This document shows, one piece after another, positions 1-6,086 of a stretch of 8,624 nucleotides of DNA (position 1 is the stretch's first letter; the number at the start of each line of letters is the position of its first letter). The position numbers and the translations under genes were made by a program. Source of the stretch: JBBSVE01 sp038233815 (GTDB lineage: Bacteria > Pseudomonadota > Alphaproteobacteria > Rhodobacterales > Rhodobacteraceae); assembly GCA_038233815.1 (NCBI GenBank), contig JBBSVE010000127.1, forward strand, positions 1 through 8,624, read 5' to 3'. The notes beneath the pieces are model-generated. The model saw only the letters and a program-made list of their open reading frames with translations, made no database searches and was not told the DNA's origin.

Positions 1-1
1 A

Positions 2-205
2 TGGGTCGGAACGTACCCCAGCAGAGATTTTCGGATGGTCTGCGACCTGGCAGGTTTTGATCCTGATTTTGTGCATGATCAGTTCAGGAAAACCGCAGAA
101 CGCAAACTTTCTTTGCATCAACGTTCGCAGTTGCCGAACCAGTCTGCTCTCCGAGATGAGCATGCCTCGATCAGCCGAACTACGAAGGAACGCAGATGCG
201 CGTGA
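2..205 (+). CDS. Partial hypothetical protein, C-terminal end only
   Basis: This reading frame is open from the window edge to a TGA at 203-205 and encodes 67 residues, so the start lies outside the window. The first half looks protein-like: it opens with WVGTYPSRDF, followed by RMVCDLAGFDPDFV and a charged stretch that could form a helix. From memory, this W-G-x(4)-DF-x(2)-VC-x-LAG-x-DP pattern resembles the ends of short uncharacterised proteins in Rhodobacterales genomes, but I cannot name a family. The last 30 or so residues are polar and low in complexity and could be a poorly conserved tail. A competing ORF at 57-317 in another frame looks much less protein-like. No function is proposed. 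The gene ends 299 bases before the operon and is probably a separate transcription unit. Confidence 0.4.
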   Translation, partial: WVGTYPSRDFRMVCDLAGFDPDFVHDQFRKTAERKLSLHQRSQLPNQSALRDEHASISRTTKERRCA

Positions 206-219
206 CACCCGCAACAAAC

Positions 220-309
220 CTTCAAAAACCCCCTTGGTTTTGAACGGAGGTTTTGGCAGCGACAAGCGGGATGTTTTGGGCCTGTGCCAAAACCGAGGGT
301 TTTTTGAAG
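220..309. repeat. Long imperfect inverted repeat in the leader
   Basis: Bases 220-242 pair with 288-309. From the outside in there are 4 base pairs (220-223 with 306-309), a one-base bulge, 5 A-T pairs (224-228 with 300-304), a two-base bulge at 229-230, and 12 pairs (231-242 with 288-299) that include one G-U wobble. The enclosed loop is 44-45 bases and holds two further copies of the GGTTTTG/GTTTTGG motif. The pairing is visible by direct base matching; no folding energy was computed. It lies just after the upstream partial gene and could be its 3' processing or termination structure, or a structured leader. Confidence 0.5.
231..305 (+). terminator. Possible intrinsic terminator of the upstream gene
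   Basis: The inner 12-pair stem (231-242 with 288-299) ends in CCC/GGG and is followed at once by six T residues at 300-305, the layout of a Rho-independent terminator. On the opposite strand the left arm gives a run of five T residues after the stem, so it could work in both directions. The loop of about 45 bases is large for a terminator. However, the right arm can instead form shorter hairpins with 249-257 (9 perfect pairs) or 273-279 (7 pairs). The likely role is to end the transcript coming from the gene that stops at 205. Confidence 0.35.
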
Positions 310-387
310 AGTCCTGAAGGTGCATTGTGTTGGCTTTGCTGCCGTTCGTTTGAAGCGGCTTATGTCGGGCTAAAGCGCAGAACGCTG

Positions 388-406
388 CTGTCATTAGTCC
401 TGACAC
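388..406 (+). promoter_or_regulatory. Imperfect PHO-box-like direct repeat
   Basis: The sequence CTGTCATTAGTCCTGACAC holds a perfect PHO half-site, CTGTCAT (388-394), and a second half-site, CTGACAC (400-406), that differs at one base from CTGTCAC. The two starts are 12 bases apart instead of the canonical 11 (7-base repeats with a 4-base spacer), which weakens the case. It lies about 100 bases before the start codon of the binding protein. The overlapping CTGACA (400-405) with TAATAT (425-430), 19 bases apart, could alternatively be a weak sigma-70 promoter. Confidence 0.25.
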
Positions 407-421
407 CGCATCCCGCCGCGT

Positions 422-439
422 CTGTAATATAAGGTTCAT
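422..439 (+). promoter_or_regulatory. Candidate PhoB-binding site (PHO box)
   Basis: The 18 bases CTGTAATATAAGGTTCAT match the consensus CTGTCATAWAWCTGTMAY at 14 of 18 positions. The first half and the AT-rich spacer fit well, and the second half-site (GGTTCAT) is poor. Its half-sites at 422 and 433 have the required 11-base period and lie 22 bases, two periods, from the CTGACAC at 400. No convincing -10 element follows; 445-450 is at best weak. Control by PhoB under phosphate limitation would suit a phosphodiester-scavenging operon, but this is inferred from a hand-made match. Confidence 0.3.
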
Positions 440-489
440 CGAAATGTAGCGCGAGTGACACAAAACAAGTCTAGCCCTCGGCCAACCAA

Positions 490-499
490 AACCTTGGGG
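490..499 (+). promoter_or_regulatory. Atypical ribosome-binding region of the first gene
   Basis: The start codon at 505 is preceded by AACCTTGGGG and the five bases ACATT. The GGGGA run is a weak Shine-Dalgarno match, unlike the clear AGGAGG-type sites farther down the operon. The identical 10-mer stands at 2050-2059, four bases before the start of the next gene. Overlapping it, 486-493 is CCAAAACC, the reverse complement of GGTTTTGG at 249-256. Confidence 0.4.
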
Positions 500-504
500 A
501 CATT

Positions 505-2067
505 ATGAAGCCTATTCAAAAATCCGCCCGCGCATTCGTCGTTGCCACGGCGCTGCTTACCTTCGGCGCTGCTGCAACCGCGCAAGAGGACAGCCGTCCC
601 AACCTAACGATCGCCGTTGCCGGCCTGCCGCCCACTCTGGAACCTGCGAAGGAGCTCTCCAACGTAGGTACGCGAATTACCTATTCCGTCTATGACACGC
701 TCATCCGCCGCAACTTCCTCTCCGAAGAAGGTGGCGGCGGCTCCGAGTTGACCCCCGGGCTCGCAGAGAGCTGGGAGCGGGTGGATGACCGCACCCTTGA
801 AGTCCGTCTCCGCTCCGGCGTGACCTTCCATAATGGCTCCGGGCTGACGGCCCAGGACGTGGCCTTCACCTTCTCTCCCGAGCGTCTGACCGGCCCCGAC
901 ACCCTTCTGCCTGAAGGTGCCGGCTACTTCTCAACGCTCAAGAGCGTCGAGGCGGTCGGTCCGCTGACTGTGCGCTTCGTAACCACTGAGCCCGATCCGC
1001 TCCTGGAGCAGCGTCTCGCCTCCTGGGCGTCCTGGATCGTGAATGCCGAGGATTGGCGCGAGAAGGCCGAGGAAACCGGCGGCCTGCCGCGCTTTCCGGT
1101 CGGCACGGGCCCCTACATGCTGGACGAATTCCAGGCTGATCAGGAAATCCGTTTGGAGGCGTTCGACAACTATTATGGCGGTCGTCCCACGGCCCAGAGC
1201 GTGACGTACCGCGCGGTGCCCGAGGATGCTGCGCGCATCTCCGGCCTCGTCAGCGGTGAATTCGACATCGTCACCAATATCGCGCCCGACCAGATCGCCC
1301 AGATTGACTCCTACGACGACATCGAGACTCGCAGCGTCACCCTCGCGAACTCCCACGTGCTGGTCTACAATACCAACCACCCGGTTCTGGCGGACAAGCG
1401 CATCCGTCAGGCGCTGAATCTTGCCATCGACCGAGACCTGCTTAACGCCGCGCTGTGGAGCGGTGAGGCGACGGTGCCGAACAGTCATCAGTATCCTGAA
1501 TACGGCGACATGTACGACGCCAGCCGGGACGACCTGCGGTATGATCCCGACGCGGCAAAGGCGCTTCTCGAAGAGGCAGGCTATGACGGCACCGAGATCG
1601 TGTACGCCACCCAACCGTCCTACTACCTCAATGCCCTTCCCGCCGCTCAGGCGCTGGTCGAGATGTGGAAGGCGGTGGGACTGAACGTCAGCCTGAATGT
1701 TACCGAGGATCTGAACAATTTGCGCGGCGACGATCTGATGATTCGCAACTGGTCTAACTCCACGCGCTACCCCGATCCGCTCGGCGCGCTCTGGCTGGCC
1801 TGGGGCCCTCCTGGCGGCCCGCAGCAAACATGGATGACATGGTCCAACGAGGAGTTCAACGCCGCCGGCCGCGAACTTGAGGTAACCACGGTGCTGGAAG
1901 AGCGGCAGGCGCTCGCCACCGAGATGCTGGACATCTGGGCGGACGACGCGCCGGGCACGATCCTCTACCAGCCGCTGGAGACCTACGGTGTCCGCAAATC
2001 GCTGAAATGGCAGCCTTATACGTTCTACTACATGGATCTGCGCCCCGATAACCTTGGGGTCGAATGA
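505..2067 (+). CDS. ABC transporter substrate-binding protein, family 5 (peptide/opine/nickel type)
   Basis: This is the periplasmic binding protein that should choose the substrate of the importer encoded downstream. The 520-residue length is normal for OppA/DppA-type proteins. Residues 1-26 form a clear Sec signal: a basic start (MKPIQKSAR), a hydrophobic core, and a likely cut after ATA at residue 26. The mature part has the family 5 signature near residues 83-120: an LTPGLAESW segment, then LRSGVTFHNGS and a DVAFTF motif. The lipobox cysteine of lipoprotein members is absent, so it should be soluble in a Gram-negative periplasm. Binding specificity cannot be read from family membership, since these proteins carry peptides, opines, nickel and sugar derivatives. 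The neighbouring phosphoesterase genes suggest an organophosphate ligand. The stop overlaps the next start by four bases (ATGA). Confidence 0.93.
   Translation: MKPIQKSARAFVVATALLTFGAAATAQEDSRPNLTIAVAGLPPTLEPAKELSNVGTRITYSVYDTLIRRNFLSEEGGGGSELTPGLAESWERVDDRTLEVRLRSGVTFHNGSGLTAQDVAFTFSPERLTGPDTLLPEGAGYFSTLKSVEAVGPLTVRFVTTEPDPLLEQRLASWASWIVNAEDWREKAEETGGLPRFPVGTGPYMLDEFQADQEIRLEAFDNYYGGRPTAQSVTYRAVPEDAARISGLVSGEFDIVTNIAPDQIAQIDSYDDIETRSVTLANSHVLVYNTNHPVLADKRIRQALNLAIDRDLLNAALWSGEATVPNSHQYPEYGDMYDASRDDLRYDPDAAKALLEEAGYDGTEIVYATQPSYYLNALPAAQALVEMWKAVGLNVSLNVTEDLNNLRGDDLMIRNWSNSTRYPDPLGALWLAWGPPGGPQQTWMTWSNEEFNAAGRELEVTTVLEERQALATEMLDIWADDAPGTILYQPLETYGVRKSLKWQPYTFYYMDLRPDNLGVE
2050..2059 (+). promoter_or_regulatory. 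Second copy of the AACCTTGGGG start-site motif
   Basis: This 10-mer, inside the last codons of the binding-protein gene, is identical to 490-499 and lies four bases before the ATG of ATPase 1. The GGGG would serve as a weak Shine-Dalgarno element. Together with the ATGA overlap it suggests that ATPase 1 translation depends on coupling to the upstream gene. The repeat may be chance. Confidence 0.3.
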
Positions 2068-3110
2068 CCTCGCCCGGGACCCTTACATTGGACGGGAGCG
2101 CTATTGGCGCTTCCGTTCGTCTTGCAGGCAAGACCGAGCCCGCAAGCATCGGAGAGCCCGCGCTCAACGTCACGGATCTTTCCGTGCGGCGGGGGTCCGT
2201 CGCTCTGGTGGAGAGCACCTCTCTGTCCGTGGCGAAGGGGGAGACGCTTTGCCTCGTCGGTGAGAGCGGCTGCGGCAAAAGTCTTACCTGTACCGCTATA
2301 ATGGGCCTCATTGATGCGCCTCTGGCGGCCGAAGGCTCGATCCGGCTCTTGGGCCGGGAGATCGCCGGCCTACCGGAGCGTCGATTGAACGGGGTTCGTG
2401 GGCGGGACGTCGCGATGATCTTTCAGGATCCGATGGCGGCGCTGAATCCGATCCAGCGCGTCGGTGCTCAAGTCGCTGAGATTCTGGCCGTCCACGGCGC
2501 GACGACCTCCGCCGCCGAGCGGTCCCGCGCAGTGCTGGCTCTCTTCGAGCGTGTCGGGTTGCCGGATCCCGCGCGACAGGCCCGCGCCTATCCACACCAA
2601 CTTTCGGGCGGGATGTGCCAGCGCGTGATGATCGCCATGGCGATTGCCTGCCGTCCGAAGGTGCTGATCGCAGACGAGCCCACTACAGCGCTCGACGTCA
2701 CCATCCAGGCGCAGATTCTGCGCCTTCTGCGCGAGCTTCAGGACGAAACCGGCATGGCGATAGTCTTCGTCACCCATGACCTCGGCGTTGTGGCCGAGAT
2801 CGCGGACCGCGTCGCCGTGATGTATTCGGGCCGTGTCGTCGAGGAGGCGGGTGTCGACGAGATATTTGACGCGCCCCGCCATCCCTATACCCGTGCGCTC
2901 ATGGCCTGCCGCGTCGGCACCGGCCAGCCCGGAACGGCTTTGCCAGCGATTACCGGAATCGTGCCAGCGCCTTCCGCTCGGCCTAATGGCTGCGCCTTTG
3001 CGCCCCGCTGCGATCATGCCAGGCCGCTCTGTCTCGTTCAGCCTGAGCTAACGGAACGGGGGAAGTCCGGAGCCCGGGTCGCCTGCAACCTCCCGGAGGA
3101 AGCGCAATGA
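2064..3110 (+). CDS. ABC transporter ATP-binding protein 1, OppD/DppD type
   Basis: This is one of the two cytosolic ATPases that power the importer. In the 348-residue protein I see Walker A GESGCGKS (66-73), the Q-loop glutamine (121), signature LSGGMCQR (180-187), Walker B with D204 and E205, and the switch histidine 238. The C-terminal extension typical of OppD/DppD carries four cysteines (310, 316, 323, 341), the pattern that binds an iron-sulfur cluster in some relatives. The cysteine in the signature occupies a position that varies in the family (Arg or Ser are usual), so it is not a defect. About 30 residues precede the conserved core, longer than in DppD. The start at 2064 is kept because it gives the ATGA overlap with the binding-protein gene; a TTG at 2088 is the only obvious alternative. 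Confidence 0.93.
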   Translation: MTSPGTLTLDGSAIGASVRLAGKTEPASIGEPALNVTDLSVRRGSVALVESTSLSVAKGETLCLVGESGCGKSLTCTAIMGLIDAPLAAEGSIRLLGREIAGLPERRLNGVRGRDVAMIFQDPMAALNPIQRVGAQVAEILAVHGATTSAAERSRAVLALFERVGLPDPARQARAYPHQLSGGMCQRVMIAMAIACRPKVLIADEPTTALDVTIQAQILRLLRELQDETGMAIVFVTHDLGVVAEIADRVAVMYSGRVVEEAGVDEIFDAPRHPYTRALMACRVGTGQPGTALPAITGIVPAPSARPNGCAFAPRCDHARPLCLVQPELTERGKSGARVACNLPEEAQ

Positions 3111-3940
3111 ACGATCCGATCCTGCAAATGATCGGCGTGACGCGGCGCTATGAGACTGGTGGCGGTTTCTTCTCCAAGCCGACCGTCACTACCGCCGTCG
3201 ATGATATCAGCCTGACCGTCGCCGCCGGTGAGGTCTGCGCCATCGTCGGTGAGAGCGGCAGCGGCAAGTCAACCCTCGCGCGCCTCGCTGCCGGGATCGA
3301 CAGCCCTCATGCAGGGCAGGTGCTGTTTCGCGGCACGCCTTATGCCAAGTCGGGAAGCGCGCCTTGGCGGCGCGAGCGCGCCGTAGTCCAGTTCGTCTTC
3401 CAGAACCCCTCCAGCGCCCTCGATCCACGCGCTACGATCGCCAGCCAGATCGGCGAGATGCTGACCACCCACGAACGCTGCGACGCGGCCGCGCGGAAGG
3501 CGCGTATCGACGAGATATTGGACCGTGTCGGGCTCAGTGGCATGGGTCGCCGCGTGCCGCAGCAGATGTCCGGCGGGCAGTTGCAGCGCGCCGTCATCGC
3601 CCGTGCCCTTATTGTACGGCCAGAGCTGCTCATTTGCGACGAGGCGGTGAGTGCGCTCGACGTCTCGGTGCAGGCGCAAATCCTCAACCTGCTGATGTCG
3701 CTTAAGGACGAGTTCGGGCTGACAATGATCTTCGTCACTCACGATCTCGGTGTGGCCCGACACGTGGGAAACCGGATCGCTGTGATGCAGAAGGGTCGGA
3801 TCGTGGAGAACCGGCGCACCAGCCACCTCTTCGATAGGCCGCGCCACGTCTATACCCGCACCCTCCTTGCCGCGATCCCGGCGGCCACGCCAGCTGCCCG
3901 CCGCACACGGGATGCCGCTGCGGCGGAGGCAGCGGCATGA
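3107..3940 (+). CDS. ABC transporter ATP-binding protein 2, OppF/DppF type
   Basis: This is the partner ATPase that should pair with ATPase 1 beneath the two permeases. In the 277-residue protein I see the aromatic A-loop residue Y15, Walker A GESGSGKS (48-55), Q-loop Q99, signature MSGGQLQR (154-161), Walker B with D178 and E179 followed by AVSALD, and switch histidine 212. It is shorter than typical OppF/DppF (about 320-335 residues) because the cysteine-bearing C-terminal extension is missing. The protein ends soon after the PRHVYTRTLL motif with an Ala/Arg-rich tail. A strong Shine-Dalgarno, GGAGGA at 3095-3100, lies six bases before the start, and the start overlaps the previous stop (ATGA). 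Confidence 0.92.
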   Translation: MNDPILQMIGVTRRYETGGGFFSKPTVTTAVDDISLTVAAGEVCAIVGESGSGKSTLARLAAGIDSPHAGQVLFRGTPYAKSGSAPWRRERAVVQFVFQNPSSALDPRATIASQIGEMLTTHERCDAAARKARIDEILDRVGLSGMGRRVPQQMSGGQLQRAVIARALIVRPELLICDEAVSALDVSVQAQILNLLMSLKDEFGLTMIFVTHDLGVARHVGNRIAVMQKGRIVENRRTSHLFDRPRHVYTRTLLAAIPAATPAARRTRDAAAAEAAA

Positions 3941-4647
3941 TGCGCATCGTCGCTCATCGCGGCCATTCGGCCCGCTACAAGGAAAACTCGGTTGCCGCCT
4001 GGCGCGGAGCGGTAAAAGCTGGGACGGATTTAGTCGAAATCGACGTCCGGTTCACGGCGGACGGTCATGCGGTCTGCAGTCACGACCCGGATCTTTCGCG
4101 ACTTGCGAGCGATCCGCGCCTTATCTCGGAGCTGGAGCTCGGTGACCTGGCGGAGCTTCGGGATGCGCATCCGGGGCTAGTGCCGGATCTCGGAGACGCC
4201 TTCGTGGAAATTGCAGCCGGCACAGGTCTCTTGTTCGACGTCAAGGATGAGCTCCCTCGGGCGCTTGATCTCCTTGCGGCGGTTCTGGAGCAAGCGGCCC
4301 GGCCCAATTGCGTCCTTGGTCTACACTCGCTTCAGGCCGTCCGGCGCATGGCCGGGGTCGCCCCGATCCTCGCCCTCTCACCGCGCGGGTCTGACAGCGA
4401 CGCCTCCGTCGCTGCGGGCGCGGACATAATTCGTCTTTGGGAGGCGGACGTGCCGTGCTCTGGCGCCCCAATCGACGCCGTGCCGGTCTGGGTCACCGCA
4501 GGCGGCGAGGAAACCGGGCGCGCGGTCGGAGATATTGACGCGTCAGACCTCCGCCGCCTTGCTGAGCGGTGCGTCGCCGGCGTGCTCGTCAACGATCCGG
4601 AGGCCGCACGCGTGGCCCTGACCCCTTTACCCTCGGGACTGACATGA
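3937..4647 (+). CDS. Glycerophosphodiester phosphodiesterase (GDPD family), cytosolic
   Basis: The predicted reaction is hydrolysis of a glycerophosphodiester, or a similar sugar phosphodiester, to a phosphomonoester plus an alcohol. The 236-residue TIM-barrel enzyme carries the family motifs: HRG at 7-9 with catalytic H7, EN at 16-17, the metal ligands E34 and D36 in the VEIDV segment, and HD at 49-50 with the second catalytic histidine. The later acidic metal ligand, usually Glu in an E-x-K motif, appears as Asp in DVK (101-103), a conservative change. No signal peptide is present, so it should act inside the cell like UgpQ. The start is ATGATG: the first ATG overlaps the previous stop and lies seven bases after GGAGG at 3925-3929. 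The substrate may be a glycerophosphodiester or, as for AccF of the agrocinopine pathway, a sugar phosphodiester. Confidence 0.9.
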   Translation: MMRIVAHRGHSARYKENSVAAWRGAVKAGTDLVEIDVRFTADGHAVCSHDPDLSRLASDPRLISELELGDLAELRDAHPGLVPDLGDAFVEIAAGTGLLFDVKDELPRALDLLAAVLEQAARPNCVLGLHSLQAVRRMAGVAPILALSPRGSDSDASVAAGADIIRLWEADVPCSGAPIDAVPVWVTAGGEETGRAVGDIDASDLRRLAERCVAGVLVNDPEAARVALTPLPSGLT

Positions 4648-6086
4648 TGACCGATACCTGCCTTATCGTGACCTTCGACGGGTTGCGCCGGGACCGTGCG
4701 ACAGCGGACCTGATGCCTAACCTCGCCCACTTCCTCGGCGAGGGAACCGATTGCGTGAATGCCCGCTCAGTTTTCCCCAGCGAAACCCGCGTGGCGGTAA
4801 CCAGCACCGTCACCGGCTGCAACCCCGCTGCGCATGGTTTGGTCGCGAACCAATTCTTGCACCCTGTGGTGCCCGACCGGATATTCCAGACCGCCAGCAA
4901 TGCGGACCTCTCTGCCGCCGCCGCGGCGGGCCAGCTCATTGATCGCTGCTCGCTCGGGGAACGTCTGTCGGAGGTGGGGCGCAGCATGGCCATCGTCAGC
5001 ACGGCGAGTGCCGGAGCGACCCGGATGATGAGCCATCGCGCCCATGCGTTGGGGCATCCTGTCTTCTCCGTCCATGGCGCACCGGTAGGTACCGCGGTGC
5101 TGCAACAGATGGCGGAGCAGCGCCTGGGACCGGTGCCGGAGGCAGGCACGCCCAACAGCGCCCGCGTGAATCATGCGGTCGATGTGCTGACCGAGATCGT
5201 CTATCCTGAGCACCATCCCGACCTCGCCATCCTCTGGCTCTCAGACCCAGACATCACCTCGCATGGCTACGGGGTCACAGCGCCTGAAACTGAGGAGGCG
5301 CAAAAGGCTTGCGATGCGGCCTTCGGGCGGCTCCTGAAGTGGTGGCAAACGGGGAATGGTCCCGCGAACATCGTCGTGATGTCTGACCACGGTCAGATCA
5401 CCGGCAGTGCCCGCGTGGATCCGGTGGCGGAATGTCCGGACTGGGAAGGGCGGCTTGTGCCCGGTGCGCTCTGTGGTCTCTGGCTCCACGACCCGAGTGC
5501 GGGCGAGGTGCAAGACGCTGTGGATCGGCTGAGGGATGCGCCCTGGGCCGGTTTGATCTTCGCGGACGGACCTGACGGCGGAAGGATCAACGGTGCCATG
5601 CCATGGTCCGCCGTCCAGCAGGGACACGCCCGCACCCCCACCATCGGCGTCACACTGCGTGCCGCACCTGAAGGGGCGGACGGGATGGAAAGCACGCTCT
5701 TTGCCGCTGGCATCGAACCCGGCGGTGGCATTCATGGCGGTCTGACGCGGGGCGAGCTTTCCACGGTCCTTGCAGCGCGGGGACCGGCCTTCCGGCAGGG
5801 GCATCGTTCCGAAGTACCGTGTTGGTTGCCTGATATCGCCCCTACAATCCTGTCCGTGATGGGGCTCCCCGTGACCGGAACGACCGGGCGCGTGTTGACG
5901 GAGATCCTCGCTGCCGATGGAGCCGCCCCCGACTGGCACCACCATATCGAGACCGTGGAGCATCGCGGTCAGGTCCAGCATCTCGCTTGGTGGCTAGTCG
6001 GTGCGTCCCGCGTCGTGGACTGCGGCTGGATGGAGGAGGCAGACGAGGCCGCCCCGCAGTACCTCACCAAGGAGGCGGGCGCATGA
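4644..6086 (+). CDS. Type I phosphodiesterase/nucleotide pyrophosphatase-like hydrolase (alkaline phosphatase superfamily)
   Basis: This is a metal-dependent phosphoesterase, most likely a phosphodiesterase, of 480 residues. Counting from 4644, all seven expected active-site residues are visible: D12 (VTFDGL), nucleophile T48 (FPSETR), D203 and H207 (DPDITSHGYG), D248 and H249 (SDHG), and H364 (GIHGG). The protein begins directly in the first core strand, with no signal peptide or membrane anchor, so it is predicted to be cytosolic. The frame is open back to 4569, but those 25 extra codons overlap the GDPD gene and are rich in Arg. The ATGATG at 4644 gives the same ATGA overlap as its neighbours. 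No strong Shine-Dalgarno is visible, so coupling to GDPD translation is likely. The substrate is unknown; phosphonoacetate hydrolases and phosphopentomutase-like enzymes share the fold and remain alternatives. Confidence 0.85.
   Translation: MMTDTCLIVTFDGLRRDRATADLMPNLAHFLGEGTDCVNARSVFPSETRVAVTSTVTGCNPAAHGLVANQFLHPVVPDRIFQTASNADLSAAAAAGQLIDRCSLGERLSEVGRSMAIVSTASAGATRMMSHRAHALGHPVFSVHGAPVGTAVLQQMAEQRLGPVPEAGTPNSARVNHAVDVLTEIVYPEHHPDLAILWLSDPDITSHGYGVTAPETEEAQKACDAAFGRLLKWWQTGNGPANIVVMSDHGQITGSARVDPVAECPDWEGRLVPGALCGLWLHDPSAGEVQDAVDRLRDAPWAGLIFADGPDGGRINGAMPWSAVQQGHARTPTIGVTLRAAPEGADGMESTLFAAGIEPGGGIHGGLTRGELSTVLAARGPAFRQGHRSEVPCWLPDIAPTILSVMGLPVTGTTGRVLTEILAADGAAPDWHHHIETVEHRGQVQHLAWWLVGASRVVDCGWMEEADEAAPQYLTKEAGA
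6069..6075 (+). promoter_or_regulatory. Shine-Dalgarno that fixes the start of permease 1
   Basis: AAGGAGG lies seven bases before the ATG at 6083. This is the best ribosome-binding site in the window. It settles the start against an upstream ATG in the same frame at 5987, which would add 32 Arg/Gly-rich residues and overlap the phosphodiesterase gene by 100 bases. Confidence 0.8.

Noticed and set aside
57..317. 86-residue + strand ORF in the leader
   Set aside because: Its composition is not protein-like, it overlaps the more convincing partial frame ending at 205, and it runs through the inverted repeat. No ribosome-binding site was seen.
203..461. TGACAC repeated at 203, 401 and 456 as an operator
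   Set aside because: Three copies of a six-base word with no shared flanks, one inside the upstream coding frame, are too weak to call beyond the PHO-box candidates.
931..1827. 298-residue antisense ORF inside the binding-protein gene
   Set aside because: It is a mirror frame of a strongly supported gene. Its sequence is rich in Arg, Gly and Val without domain motifs, as expected from GC-rich antisense reading.
2636..2656. Cysteine in the ABC signature of ATPase 1 (LSGGMCQR) as a possible defect
   Set aside because: This position varies in the family; E. coli DppD, as I recall, has Ser there. All catalytic residues are present, so normal function is expected.
3269..3847. Long antisense ORF across ATPase 2
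   Set aside because: It lies wholly opposite a gene with every ABC motif intact. No recognisable domain or start signal was seen.
4569..4643. N-terminal extension of the NPP-type protein
   Set aside because: The 25 extra codons overlap the GDPD gene and encode an Arg/Gly-rich stretch. The ATGATG at 4644 matches the operon's ATGA pattern and the start of the fold.
5241..5981. 246-residue antisense ORF inside the NPP-type gene
   Set aside because: The + strand gene has all catalytic residues here. The antisense product shows no domain and is a codon-bias shadow.
5987..6082. N-terminal extension of permease 1
   Set aside because: A strong AAGGAGG at 6069-6075 points to 6083, which also gives the usual DppB N-terminus. 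The extension overlaps the previous gene by 100 bases.
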